Shown: positions 24,257-33,199, counted from the first letter of the stretch. The stretch: DNA of 64,000 bases from Candidatus Scalindua sp. SCAELEC01 (GCA_004282745.1 SHMT01000007.1:1-64000); one strand, 5' to 3'. Translations and numbers: made by a program. The notes: generated from the letters alone by a model not told the origin.

Positions 24257-25774
24257 TCATGGGATTATGGCCCCTCGAAGATCTACAAATAACTTAAAAC
24301 TATTAACTGTTTGAAGACCAATGACAAACACTACCGTCACTGATTCGCCTGGTGACAGTATGTGATCATTGCCTACATCGGGAGTCAAAGTAGCTCCCAC
24401 TTCACCTGCTCCCCCATCAGCATTGAGAAGCACATTTTCACCAGAGAGTGTTATAACTTGCAAGAAGGGCTTATCTATAGGAATAGAACTCGTGTTGGTA
24501 AAAGTCGCAGTAATGGTAATGGTGCCTGCTTGACCACCTGGGACCGAGATGTGGCTAAACGATTTTTTTAGTTTATCAAGCGATACAAGATCGTTAACAA
24601 TTGATGAAGTATTTATCTGTAAATTCCAGATATGATTCTCAGTTAACAAATTCAATGGATCGTTACGAACCTTCGTGGTTGAATCTTGAATCACAACCTC
24701 AACCGTGTGTGAACCAATATCAAAGTTGGTGGTATCGATAATAAACTGAAGGTCTGACACCTGAGGTTCACCATTCACATTCCATATCACATCTAAAGGA
24801 TCTGTGAGCGGTTCAGGTACCTCTATCTGGAATAGTTGATTTTTACCTTTTTGGATTAGCAAATCTGTATCAAAGGGGATACGCGAATCTAAGGGTGAAA
24901 CCCAGTTATAGATGCGTTTTACAAGTGCCTCTTCATTAATTTGCTCAAATGGACAAAATAAACATCTCATCTTGGAATTTCTTGTAGGACGGTATAACCC
25001 TGTTAAGCAATATTTTGCACCTTCATAAAGCCCTGGAATTCCAGAAGTAGTATCTGTTGTTGGAATAAGTGTGGTAAAGTCAATCCAACCAGTTGGCGGC
25101 CCTCCACCAACATTCCATTTGATCAAATTACGGTCTGTCTCCATAGTTACATTGGGCTGGAAAGGCTCTATTGTATTGTTACAAGTTGGTGGACTCGATG
25201 TATATTCATCGGCTAAATGTCCGAAGCTGTGTCCTATCTCGTGTAGAACAAGTTCTACAACAGCAGAATGTGTTGATGCAACTGCAATTGCTCCTCCAGA
25301 ACCACCATATTCGGAATCGTTTACAATTACTAAAATAATATCCCTCTGATTAAATTCGAGGCTATTTGCAAGAATATCATTGACCTTTGAAATATTGACA
25401 CAGATAAGACGCTGAATTCCCGCACAGTTATAAGTTGCATTAAATACCGTGTCCTTAAATTCTCCACGTTCAGGATGGTCAGCTCCAGATTCACTGCTTA
25501 TCACTTCAATCCGATGAACATTAAAATAATTTTGATATTCTTTAAAAGGTTCTTGACTGAAAAACCCATTAACAAGATTTTCAACATCATTTCCATATTT
25601 CCCCATTTCACTCTCAGTATATCCATCACCCAATATGACTAAATCAACTCTGTTTGCTGAATCACCATTATGTCTCATCGTAAAGGCAGGTTCTCCCCTT
25701 GTCAATTGAAAGTTACTTAATAAGAAGAGAGAAATACCTATAACAATATAATATCTAAATATATGATTTAACAT
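24257..25774 (-). CDS. secreted M64-family metallopeptidase with shared C-terminal module
   Basis: 505 residues. The signal/membrane N-terminus leads to the M64 (IgA-type peptidase) domain: RVDLVILGDGYTESEM (about 42-57) and the zinc site HEIGHSFGHLADE at 178-190 (His178, Glu179, His182 plus a third ligand). Paired Cys in KYCLTGLYRP and MRCLFCPFEQ may form disulphides. Residues from about 395 (VSLDKLKKSFSHI) carry the C-terminal module shared with the three secreted proteins at 7.9-15 kb, ending NSFKLFVDLRGAIIP. The gene follows the small exported protein gene by 37 bp. It is likely an extracellular peptidase. Confidence 0.85.
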   Translation of the reverse strand: MLNHIFRYYIVIGISLFLLSNFQLTRGEPAFTMRHNGDSANRVDLVILGDGYTESEMGKYGNDVENLVNGFFSQEPFKEYQNYFNVHRIEVISSESGADHPERGEFKDTVFNATYNCAGIQRLICVNISKVNDILANSLEFNQRDIILVIVNDSEYGGSGGAIAVASTHSAVVELVLHEIGHSFGHLADEYTSSPPTCNNTIEPFQPNVTMETDRNLIKWNVGGGPPTGWIDFTTLIPTTDTTSGIPGLYEGAKYCLTGLYRPTRNSKMRCLFCPFEQINEEALVKRIYNWVSPLDSRIPFDTDLLIQKGKNQLFQIEVPEPLTDPLDVIWNVNGEPQVSDLQFIIDTTNFDIGSHTVEVVIQDSTTKVRNDPLNLLTENHIWNLQINTSSIVNDLVSLDKLKKSFSHISVPGGQAGTITITATFTNTSSIPIDKPFLQVITLSGENVLLNADGGAGEVGATLTPDVGNDHILSPGESVTVVFVIGLQTVNSFKLFVDLRGAIIP

Positions 25775-25811
25775 CCGTAGTACCTCCTGGTTTAAAAATT
25801 AATCTGTTAAC

Positions 25812-26327
25812 TTAAGGAAGTTGTGTTTCTCCAATAAGCTCTATAACAAATTCTGTTCCTGTCCAGTGAGGTTTATAAAATTTCAGCAGGCTGATATTTG
25901 GATTATCTGGAAGTAGAATAGAAAAATCTACACTTTTTCGGTAAAGAAGTCTTGAGGATATCAGGTCGCCTGTTTCGTCGGCAGTTTCTGCCCGTATAAT
26001 AAAAGGATCCGCAATGTAAACCCGGTTGATTTCATTTTCTCGAGCATCGAAGGCAATGACAACAAGTTGTTCGGAAGTGAGTTCTGGATTGCGTTGCTTA
26101 GGTGGTGATTCAGGTGTACGGCGTTGTTCAGTAATCAGAACTCGGTACATGGGGGACGGTTGTTCTTCAACAGCCTGTTCTTCTGGCGATAAAGTTTTTT
26201 CATCAGTCACTGTGCTTAATTTAATGTGGATTTCCTTAGTTGTTCCAGTACGAGCTGTCGAAGCCGTTTGTATAAAGAGGATTAAAATAATTAAAAACAA
26301 AAGAAACAAAGGATTTCTATTATGCAT
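25812..26327 (-). CDS. exported hypothetical protein, operon with M64 peptidase
   Basis: 171 residues from the ATG at 26327. The AGGAGGAGG ribosome binding site lies inside the codons of the longer frame, so the GTG at 26357 is not the start. A signal peptide (NPLFLLFLIILILFIQTAS) is followed by a basic region, then SEQLVVIAFDARENEINRVYIADPFIIRAE and ISLLKFYKPHW. No family is recognised. It lies 37 bp upstream of the M64 gene and may be its partner or inhibitor, by position only. Confidence 0.6.
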   Translation of the reverse strand: MHNRNPLFLLFLIILILFIQTASTARTGTTKEIHIKLSTVTDEKTLSPEEQAVEEQPSPMYRVLITEQRRTPESPPKQRNPELTSEQLVVIAFDARENEINRVYIADPFIIRAETADETGDLISSRLLYRKSVDFSILLPDNPNISLLKFYKPHWTGTEFVIELIGETQLP

Positions 26328-26357
26328 TTTAATGAACCTCCTCCTTTTTATATCCAC

Positions 26358-27046
26358 TTTTTTACCTTAATATAATGCTAGCATCCTGATACTTTATCAT
26401 AGACGGCTAATTGTCAAAATCAAGAGAAAAAGCCAACTTAATGGATGAAAAAAGAGGAAGTGCAGTATAACTTCTCACACATTCATGATGGTACCTCCGA
26501 TTTATTCAGCAAAGGGGCGTAATGCCTTCTGACCGATACCTTTTCTCATTTAAATGACAGTATCAATCCGCTCGAAAACTTCTGACAATAAAAACAGGTT
26601 GTCAGTTCGCCGTAAAGATTCAAGCATTATTCATAGAAGTTCGTTGATTCTGTCTCCTTAACAGGGCGAGTAATTTGATCGCTCTCCTTATGCATCATTT
26701 ATCACCCAATGCATATAATGTCAATTTTTTATTTTAATACATGGTGGTGAGCCCTTCAACATAGGGCACTTTCAGCCCCTACTTCTTGCCGGTTTGAATC
26801 GGCGCTCTCAAGAGTGGACCACTTGTGTGCATGGTTTTGCTGAACGTTGTTAATACTGCTGATCAATAGCTAATCAAGCAGGGCAGGTCTTCTTTTTTGT
26901 AATTCTTTTTCTGTAAAGAGATTCATTATCTATTTCCGAAAACTCAAGGTACTCCAGTATAGAAAAGGGCTGGGTAAATTAATTTGTATTTTTTACCCAG
27001 CCCTATAGAACTGAACTCAAGGATCTATTATTATTGCATTCCCTTT
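26358..27046. other. intergenic region with a possible minus-strand promoter
   Basis: About 690 bp. On the minus strand TTGACA (26719-26724), a 17-bp spacer and TAAATG (26696-26701) could drive the M64 operon about 330 bp away. A GC-rich block near 26750-26880 could not be assigned to a gene. Confidence 0.35.
26966..27004 (-). terminator. terminator after the Cys-rich protein gene
   Basis: 13-bp perfect stem (AGGGCTGGGTAAA / TTTACCCAGCCCT) with a 13-nt loop, followed on the minus strand by TTTTC. It lies 43 bp after the stop codon. Confidence 0.7.
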
Positions 27047-27637
27047 TTACGGACTCGTTTTCTCCGAGAAGATTTCAGACAATTTTTTCTTAAGAGCATC
27101 ACGCCTCTCTTTGCATTCGCTCCCAGCCTTGTACTCTTCTAGCATGGTATCTACTAAAAGATCCGCTACTTTGTCTAACTTTGCACCAATCTTTTTTTCA
27201 AGGTTGGCCTTCATCTTCTCTTTTAACAACTGTTTCTTTGCACAATTTACAATTTTTAACAGATCATCTACACAGTGACCATCGCCTGCCTTACATCCGC
27301 TTTTCTTCTTACAGGGAGTATCACATCCCGGTTTATGTTCACATCTCCTCTCATGTTGACATGCATGTGAATGAGCACTGCATTTCGGCTTACTTGTACA
27401 ATCCTTTTCATGGCCACATGTTTGTTGCTGTTTACAACAAACAGGCTTAGACTCACACTCCGGGGTCCCCTTGCAAGCGGGAGTTTTACTTTTCCCTACG
27501 GACGTTGTCTCTTCCTTCTTTGGAGCTTGAGTTCCTTGAGCAGATACTGAATTCGCAACTCCCACAAAATTCAATCCAAAACAGAAAAGACTCAAAAGTG
27601 AAACACATAAGACTACGGGTTTTAACTTTAACAACAT
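27047..27637 (-). CDS. exported cysteine-rich protein
   Basis: 196 residues from the ATG at 27637, where AAGGAG has better spacing than for the ATG at 27643. A signal peptide (VVLCVSLLSLFCFGLNFVG) leads to a Lys/His/Cys-rich middle part with 13 Cys in about 70 residues (for example CCKQQQTCGHEKDC, HACQHERRCEHKPGC), and a helical C-terminal part with two more Cys. The density of Cys and His suggests metal binding or multiple disulphides. No known family was recognised. Confidence 0.6.
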   Translation of the reverse strand: MLLKLKPVVLCVSLLSLFCFGLNFVGVANSVSAQGTQAPKKEETTSVGKSKTPACKGTPECESKPVCCKQQQTCGHEKDCTSKPKCSAHSHACQHERRCEHKPGCDTPCKKKSGCKAGDGHCVDDLLKIVNCAKKQLLKEKMKANLEKKIGAKLDKVADLLVDTMLEEYKAGSECKERRDALKKKLSEIFSEKTSP

Positions 27638-27768
27638 TCTCATCTCCTTACAAAATTATCAAATAAAATAAACTAAAATAAAATAACCGCTTAAAATTCC
27701 GCAATCTATTTAAACAGACATTATTTTTTACACGTGTCCTAACACAAAACTCGCAACTTTTGTTCCCT

Positions 27769-28986
27769 TTAAACGCTTTTGGAGACATCCTTCTTAAGAA
27801 GCGCAGTTGCGCACTTCCTTCCAAACTCTTCGCAACCGTTCATTGCCTCTTCCGAAGGAATCATCCTCAACTTAAAACCCTCTTCAATAATCCTAAAGCG
27901 TAAACTCTTCAAGATATCTTCGATGATCTGTACCGCCTCTCCACTCCACCCGTAACAGCCGAATACGGCAGCGGCCTTACCTCTCACATTGAGCATTACC
28001 AAACTTGATATGATATCAAATATCGGTTTTGGGGCCTTCGCGTTAAGGGTAGGTGATCCCAAAATCATCGCATCCGAGATCTCAATTTCGTTCATTAGGG
28101 TATCCAAATCAATCTCCGCAGCATTAAAGAGTGAAACTTCGGTCTCCGGAAGACTTGCCCCTTTGGCAATCCGCTTTGCCATCTTTTGCGTGCTGCCATA
28201 TGAAGAGACGTAGACAACAGCAATCTTCTTTTTAGCGTTGCGATGGGTCCCTCTTCCCGACCATTCTCTGTACGCGTCTATATATCTCTCTAAATTCTCC
28301 CTTAATATTGGACCGTGAGACGGTGCAATCGTGTCGATCTCAAGATCTTGTATGTTATTAAGGGCGCTCGCAAGATACATCTTAAAGGGTCTGAGAATCG
28401 CATTGTAGTAAAATTCGAATGCCCGGAACGCCTCTTCTTTATCTTCCAATTCGTCATTAAATCTTACGTCACTGCAATAGTGTGAACCAAAGGCGTCACA
28501 GGGAAACAGGACTTTATCCTCTACCAGATAGGTAAACATACTATCAGGCCAATGGAGGAATGGGGCAGAGATAAACTGCAAGGTCTTATTACCGAGATCA
28601 ATGGTATCGCCATCTTTCACCTCTTGATATTCAAACTCCTTATGCAAAATATTTTTTACGAAGGTCCTGGCCCCTCTTGAGAAAACGGGAATTGCTTGAG
28701 GAGCTAACTCCATCAAACGAATTAATCCTCCGGAATGGTCAGGTTCGGTGTGATTGATGACAATATAACTGATATCCTCCAATTTCACCAATGACCGGAT
28801 TTTTTCAAGGAAAAGATCTACAAACTGAGCCTTTACCGTGTCCACAATCGCTATCTTTTCTCCACGGACAAGATAAGAGTTGTAGGTAGTTCCATGTTCT
28901 GTCGGTACGACAATATCGAACACAACAAGTTCCGGGTCCACTACCCCCACCCAATAGACATCGTCCTTAATCTTTACAGTATCCAT
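27769..28986 (-). CDS. fprA: FprA-family A-type flavo-diiron protein
   Basis: 405 residues. The N-terminal metallo-beta-lactamase domain has diiron ligands His79, Glu81, Asp83 and His84 (HTEPDHSGG), with later FLHWPD, FPCDAFG and IAPSHGP segments. The C-terminal flavodoxin domain (VVYVSSYGSTQKMAKRI) binds FMN. Such enzymes reduce O2 to water or NO to N2O with electrons from rubredoxin or F420-like donors. The rubredoxin at 23316-23480 is a possible donor. The gene lies 3 bp after metV, forming an operon. Confidence 0.92.
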   Translation of the reverse strand: MDTVKIKDDVYWVGVVDPELVVFDIVVPTEHGTTYNSYLVRGEKIAIVDTVKAQFVDLFLEKIRSLVKLEDISYIVINHTEPDHSGGLIRLMELAPQAIPVFSRGARTFVKNILHKEFEYQEVKDGDTIDLGNKTLQFISAPFLHWPDSMFTYLVEDKVLFPCDAFGSHYCSDVRFNDELEDKEEAFRAFEFYYNAILRPFKMYLASALNNIQDLEIDTIAPSHGPILRENLERYIDAYREWSGRGTHRNAKKKIAVVYVSSYGSTQKMAKRIAKGASLPETEVSLFNAAEIDLDTLMNEIEISDAMILGSPTLNAKAPKPIFDIISSLVMLNVRGKAAAVFGCYGWSGEAVQIIEDILKSLRFRIIEEGFKLRMIPSEEAMNGCEEFGRKCATALLKKDVSKSV

Positions 28987-28989
28987 TTT

Positions 28990-29661
28990 TTATTCTCCTT
29001 GTAGATGTTTGTATTCCAGTTTGCGGGGAAGACTTCCAGTACTTACGGACCACCTTTTGGGAGGTTGGATTTCATCCATGGAATCACTCCTTCCCTGTTG
29101 ATCGAGTTGGTCATAGATCTGCTGCCAAACACACGGTATATCCTGGGCGACTTCACATTTTCCACCCATTGAGCCACCACAGGGGCCATTCATAAGGCTC
29201 TTTGAACACCTGCTGACCGGACAAAAACCACCCGTCTCATCCAAGACACAATCACCACACCCAGCACATCTTTCTATAAAGACACCTGGTTTCACGGGTG
29301 CACCCATAAAGGTTGTGTTAAGGCCGGGAAATACCCTCACAGGCGTAAACTTCTCAACCAGCGTCTGCACCCCAATACCGCACGCAATAGAAACGACCGC
29401 ATCACAATCATTTATATAATCACTGACAGGTTCTACATATTCCTGTTCGCACTGCCTCAAGACGGTATCCTCTTTAACCTCTAATTGCCTCCCCTCTCTC
29501 TTTGCAGCAATGCGCAATTTTATCGAAAGCTCCTCAACCTGCTTCTGGCCACCGGAATGACAAACCGTAACACAATCCCCGCAACCGATCACCGCAATTT
29601 TGTTGTACCCCTTCACCAGTTCGTTTATCTCTTCAAACGGCTTTGATTCTGCAACTATCAT
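28990..29661 (-). CDS. metV: MetV-like methylenetetrahydrofolate reductase partner protein
   Basis: 223 residues rich in Cys: VIGCGDCVTVCHSGG, LRQCEQEYVEP, IACGIGVQTLVEKF, RCAGCGDCVLDE, CPVSRCSKSLMNGPCGGSMGGKCEV. This is the methylenetetrahydrofolate reductase C-terminal family (MetV), a zinc- and iron-sulphur-binding partner of MetF in acetyl-CoA pathway organisms. No metF is adjacent; instead it precedes fprA by 3 bp. The pairing suggests a redox link between one-carbon metabolism and O2/NO detoxification or electron disposal. Confidence 0.85.
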   Translation of the reverse strand: MIVAESKPFEEINELVKGYNKIAVIGCGDCVTVCHSGGQKQVEELSIKLRIAAKREGRQLEVKEDTVLRQCEQEYVEPVSDYINDCDAVVSIACGIGVQTLVEKFTPVRVFPGLNTTFMGAPVKPGVFIERCAGCGDCVLDETGGFCPVSRCSKSLMNGPCGGSMGGKCEVAQDIPCVWQQIYDQLDQQGRSDSMDEIQPPKRWSVSTGSLPRKLEYKHLQGE

Positions 29662-29868
29662 TGTTCAACCCTCCGAAAAAATCCCGCGATTTTCAAACCT
29701 TCATGATAGCATAAATAATGAAATAATGAAAAGGGCTAATTTATAAGTTGGACAAATTTCTCCCTTTTGCTTAAAATGAGATCTTGTCTGTAACTTCAAA
29801 GGTCTCTACCAAAAATAGGACGGTTTTGGTACCGAGACCTTCCACCCACTCTACTAAGGAATTTTTTA

Positions 29869-30489
29869 ATGATCATAAAAAAGGTTGTCGTAGGCCCCCT
29901 TGAAGTAAATTGCTTTATCATTGCCTGTGAAGAGAGTAAAAAGGCGGCCATTATTGATCCGGGAGGCGATGCAGATGATATTATCAACACAATAGAAAAC
30001 GAAGGACTAAAACCAGAATTCATTATCAATACCCATGCACATTTTGACCATGTTGGCGCAGTAAAAACCCTCCAGGAACACTTCAAGATTGACTTTCTGC
30101 TGCATAAGGATGACCTGTTCCTGATAGACACTCTCGATAAGCAGGTTATGATGTTTGGACTCGATCAAGTGGAAAAACCCGAAGTCAATAAGTTTGTCAG
30201 TGGAGGGGATACGGTCACTCTAGGACAGCTGACTATTAAGATCATTCATACCCCCGGTCATACGCCTGGGGGTGTTTGCTATTTTGTAGATGAGACACTG
30301 TTTGTCGGTGATACGCTGTTTGCCGGTTCAATAGGAAGGACCGATTTTCCCGGTAGCTCCTATGATCAGTTAATTCATTCAATCAAAGAGAATCTGTTTC
30401 CACTGGGTGACAATGTAACCGTATACGCCGGACATGGTCCATCTACAACCATAGGTAACGAAAAGGCGCACAATCCGTTCTTAACTTAG
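29869..30489 (+). CDS. MBL-fold hydrolase, glyoxalase II-like
   Basis: 206 residues with the metal motif THAHFDHVG at 55-63 (His56, His58, Asp60, His61), HTPGHTPGGVCYF, and a final VYAGHGPSTTIGNEK. The size and pattern fit YcbL/GloB-like thioester hydrolases rather than full glyoxalase II, which has an extra helical domain. The likely substrate is a glutathione- or CoA-type thioester, not proven. It is followed by pfk after 55 bp, in the same direction. Confidence 0.82.
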   Translation: MIIKKVVVGPLEVNCFIIACEESKKAAIIDPGGDADDIINTIENEGLKPEFIINTHAHFDHVGAVKTLQEHFKIDFLLHKDDLFLIDTLDKQVMMFGLDQVEKPEVNKFVSGGDTVTLGQLTIKIIHTPGHTPGGVCYFVDETLFVGDTLFAGSIGRTDFPGSSYDQLIHSIKENLFPLGDNVTVYAGHGPSTTIGNEKAHNPFLT

Positions 30490-30544
30490 GGTCAGAGAAA
30501 AAATACTTTTATCTCGAACTCTTAACAATTGGAGAAAACGTATT

Positions 30545-31597
30545 ATGAAAAAGGTTGGAATTTTAACTGGCGGGGGAGACTGTCCAGGACTCAATGCCAC
30601 CATTCGCGGTGTTGTGAGAAAATGTATTGTCGATTACGATTATAAGATGTATGGAATCCTTGAGGGCTGGAGAGGATTAATTGACGGAAAGGTCAAGGAG
30701 CTCGATCTCTGGAGCGTTTCCGGAATACTTCCCAAAGGAGGTACCATAATCGGTACAAGCCGCACAAACCCTTTTGGCAAGGATAACAGCGGTGATCCGG
30801 AAAAAATCCTGGATAACATAAAAAAGCTGGGCCTTGATGCTATTGTCTCCATTGGTGGAGAAGATACCCAGGGCGTCGCTTATCAGTTGTTCAAGATGGG
30901 TGTTAATGTTGTGAGTATCCCGAAAACAATTGACAATGATCTTATGGGTACCGATTACACCTTTGGCTTTGATACTGCCGTAAACGTTGCAACCGAGGCC
31001 ATCGACCGCCTACACACAACTGCAGAATCACACAACAGGGTTATGGTAGTCGAGGTTATGGGTAGGCACGCAGGATGGATTGCAATGTTTTCCGGGATTG
31101 CAGGTGGTGCAGATGTCATCCTGATCCCGGAGAAACCCGTAGACATTGATGATGTCTGTGACATATTAAAAAAACGTCATGAACGTGGTAAACGATTCAG
31201 CATCGTCGTTGTTTCAGAAGGGATAAAGATCAATTTTGAAAACAAAGAAGAAGAAGATTTTATCCTTAAAGATGCAAAAACAGATGCATTTGGCCACGTA
31301 ACTCTTGGCGGTGTTGGACCTCTCCTGGCAAAGATGATCGAGAAAAGAACCGGATTTGAGTCACGGTGCACCGTATTGGGGCACATCTTGAGAGGCGGAG
31401 CACCTACTGCCTTTGACCGAATCTTAAGTACCCGGTTTGGTATCGCTGCTTCAGAATTGATACATAAAGGCGAATTTGGAAAGATGGTTGCATTACAAGG
31501 GAACAAGATCGTCGCCTTGGATCTCAAAGATGTATCAAAAAACATCAAAACAGTTGATGATTATTGGTACAACATTGCCAAGGTATTTTTTGGATGA
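30545..31597 (+). CDS. pfp: 6-phosphofructokinase, probably pyrophosphate-dependent
   Basis: 350 residues. LTGGGDCPGLNATIRG (8-22) and MGRHAGWIAMFSG are PFK signatures. Phosphoryl-donor residues favour pyrophosphate: GGEDT at 104-108 has Asp107 where ATP-PFK usually has Gly, and PKTIDND at 126-132 has Lys where ATP enzymes have Gly. GGAPTAFDR binds fructose 6-phosphate. GGAGAA lies upstream of the start. A PPi enzyme can run in both directions and is common in planctomycetes; fbp is also in this window. Confidence 0.88.
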   Translation: MKKVGILTGGGDCPGLNATIRGVVRKCIVDYDYKMYGILEGWRGLIDGKVKELDLWSVSGILPKGGTIIGTSRTNPFGKDNSGDPEKILDNIKKLGLDAIVSIGGEDTQGVAYQLFKMGVNVVSIPKTIDNDLMGTDYTFGFDTAVNVATEAIDRLHTTAESHNRVMVVEVMGRHAGWIAMFSGIAGGADVILIPEKPVDIDDVCDILKKRHERGKRFSIVVVSEGIKINFENKEEEDFILKDAKTDAFGHVTLGGVGPLLAKMIEKRTGFESRCTVLGHILRGGAPTAFDRILSTRFGIAASELIHKGEFGKMVALQGNKIVALDLKDVSKNIKTVDDYWYNIAKVFFG

Positions 31598-31662
31598 GGG
31601 GAATAGATGGTTCGAAATGACCAGCCCATATGTAATCCCGTAACAATCGTAAGAGTGATAAC

Positions 31663-32082
31663 ATGAAGATTATAACTGACTCCGTAGAAATCTCTACACA
31701 AGGAAACACGGACATTATCGATCTCACACAAGAAATAGTAGAGATGCTGGATAAAGCCGACCTCACTCAAGGGAACCTGACCGTGTTTGTGTCTGGCTCC
31801 ACAGCAGGTGTGACCTCTATTGAATACGAACCCGGCTTAATTAAGGACCTTCCGGAAGCCTTTGAGAGAATTGCCCCTACTGAAATGAGCTACCACCACA
31901 ACGCTACGTGGGGTGACGGTAATGGTCACTCCCATGTGCGTGCCGCCTTACTGGGCTCATCCTTTACCGTGCCCTTTCACAATGGCAAACTCCTCTTAGG
32001 CACGTGGCAGCAGATTGTTGTAATCGATTTTGATAATCGACCACGTAAACGGAGCGTGGTTGTTCAAATAATGGGTGAATAG
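31663..32082 (+). CDS. YjbQ family protein (UPF0047)
   Basis: 139 residues: TQGNLTVFVSGSTAGVTSIEYEPGL, HHNATWGDGNGHSHVRAALLGSSFTVPF and LLGTWQQIVVIDFDNRPRKRSVVVQIMG, the diagnostic YjbQ pattern with conserved His residues. Some members have weak thiamine-phosphate synthase activity; the physiological role is uncertain. Repeat A begins 3 bp after the stop codon. Confidence 0.9.
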   Translation: MKIITDSVEISTQGNTDIIDLTQEIVEMLDKADLTQGNLTVFVSGSTAGVTSIEYEPGLIKDLPEAFERIAPTEMSYHHNATWGDGNGHSHVRAALLGSSFTVPFHNGKLLLGTWQQIVVIDFDNRPRKRSVVVQIMGE

Positions 32083-32085
32083 CTC

Positions 32086-32334
32086 GTGTTTGAACGAAAA
32101 GTACCCATCTGCTTCGTTGCTGTAACAATTCCGTAATCCTCACGTACTTGAGTACGCTCCGGTTACAGACTTATCACGCGCCTTGTATACTAAAACCGAT
32201 TTGGTTTTTCAAAGAACCAAATAATGGTGAAGGTATACTCGCTCCGTTTTAGCTCGGATTTTATCCGAAAACAATTATGAGATGAGTATACCTGGGCACT
32301 TTTTGTTCAAACAGAGGGTTTCCCGTTCAAGTAT
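32086..32334. repeat. repeat family A, copy 2, interrupted by family B
   Basis: Left part 32086-32185 and right part 32291-32334 together form a family A element. The inserted block 32188-32288 is a family B copy and the TA is duplicated at the junction. Other A copies show the unbroken CCTTGTACCTGGGC (or near) sequence here. Confidence 0.85.
32188..32288. repeat. repeat family B, copy 2, inserted into family A
   Basis: 101-bp element from TACTAAAACCGATTTGG to GAGATGAGTA, flanked by TA at 32186-32187 and 32289-32290. It gives direct evidence of insertion into a TA dinucleotide. Confidence 0.85.
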
Positions 32335-32388
32335 TAGCTACGGATTTAAGAATTTTCCCCTTTGTGATATATTTTTCTTGATATTATC

Positions 32389-32589
32389 ATGTCGCACTTT
32401 ATGATAATAAGGATTGTACCGCGATTCATTGAATCGCTTTTTCTTAAATCTCTCAAAAATGTTCGTGTTGTTACTCTTCTTGGCCCAAGGCAGGCAGAAA
32501 AGACAACGCTTACGCAAAAGATTAGAGAGTGGAAACCTGTTGAGTGTCTCGACCTTGAAGACGAGGTTTATCTTGACAAACTAGGCTAA
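32389..32589 (+). pseudogene. truncated AAA ATPase (AAA_14-like)
   Basis: 66 codons containing VPRFIESLFLKSLKNVRVVTLLGPRQAEKTTL and LDLEDEVYLDKLG, the N-terminal part of the AAA_14/DUF4143 ATPase family, which is normally near 400 residues. The Walker A reads GPRQAEKTTL, with Glu replacing the essential Gly before Lys. A stop follows and the rest is absent. Confidence 0.75.
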
Positions 32590-32651
32590 AAGCAGCTCTT
32601 TCTGAGTGATTTTCATAAGAAACTTCTGGTTATTTTTTAACAAATTATTAC

Positions 32652-32681
32652 TTGAAGACAGCCTGCTGAAAGTGGTATAAT
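32652..32681 (+). promoter_or_regulatory. promoter placed for a leaderless transcript
   Basis: TTGAAG (32652-32657), an 18-bp spacer and TATAAT (32676-32681). The next gene's ATG begins 8 bases after the -10 box, so transcription would start at or beside the ATG. Confidence 0.5.
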
Positions 32682-32688
32682 CACGGCA

Positions 32689-33186
32689 ATGACTACACAA
32701 ATCACAAATAACTTGAGTGGCTTTCTGGATAGAAGCGGAATTGCAAAAGTACTCCAAGTAAAGACAGATTTTGTTAACAATGCACGTTCGTTCACAAAGC
32801 AGGTTAAGGCAAACCGGGAAGAGATAGGAGAGGCGTTTACCGCCCTTATGATGAAGGTCGCCATTTTCAAGCTGGCAGCGGCCGCAGTAACACTTGCCGT
32901 TATGGCAACGCTATTCCTTACCCATTTACAAATATTAGCACCGATAACCGCTCAATTCTCAAAATGGGCCACTTCGCCCTTAATTGGATTTATCCTCTTT
33001 GTTATCGTATTGAAGTTTGCTGCCATCTCAACAGGCATTTACCTTACCGTCCTCTCTGCAAAAGAGATGACGGGTCTGGAAGCCCGCTTGTGGTTTAAGG
33101 CAACAGTGAAACGACAACTCCAACTCCTTTTCAGAAGGAAAATGTCGCTTCAAAGAGCTACTGTCACTCCTTCGTCTTCAAGATAA
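32689..33186 (+). CDS. small membrane protein of unknown function
   Basis: 165 residues with two predicted membrane helices (IFKLAAAAVTLAVMATLFLTH and LIGFILFVIVLKFAAISTGIYL) and basic ends. A holin-like or phage-shock-like role cannot be shown. No ribosome binding site precedes the ATG, while a promoter -10 box lies 7 bp upstream, indicating a leaderless mRNA. A degenerate repeat A copy follows the stop codon. Confidence 0.55.
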   Translation: MTTQITNNLSGFLDRSGIAKVLQVKTDFVNNARSFTKQVKANREEIGEAFTALMMKVAIFKLAAAAVTLAVMATLFLTHLQILAPITAQFSKWATSPLIGFILFVIVLKFAAISTGIYLTVLSAKEMTGLEARLWFKATVKRQLQLLFRRKMSLQRATVTPSSSR

Positions 33187-33199
33187 ACTAAGACACACA

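Noticed and set aside
7875-25774. PEP-CTERM or LPXTG sorting signal in the secreted proteins
   Set aside because: The ends lack the PEP or LPXTG motif with a following membrane helix and basic tail; they share a larger folded module instead.
26750-26890. tRNA or IS remnant in the GC-richer block
   Set aside because: No cloverleaf or transposase motif could be traced.
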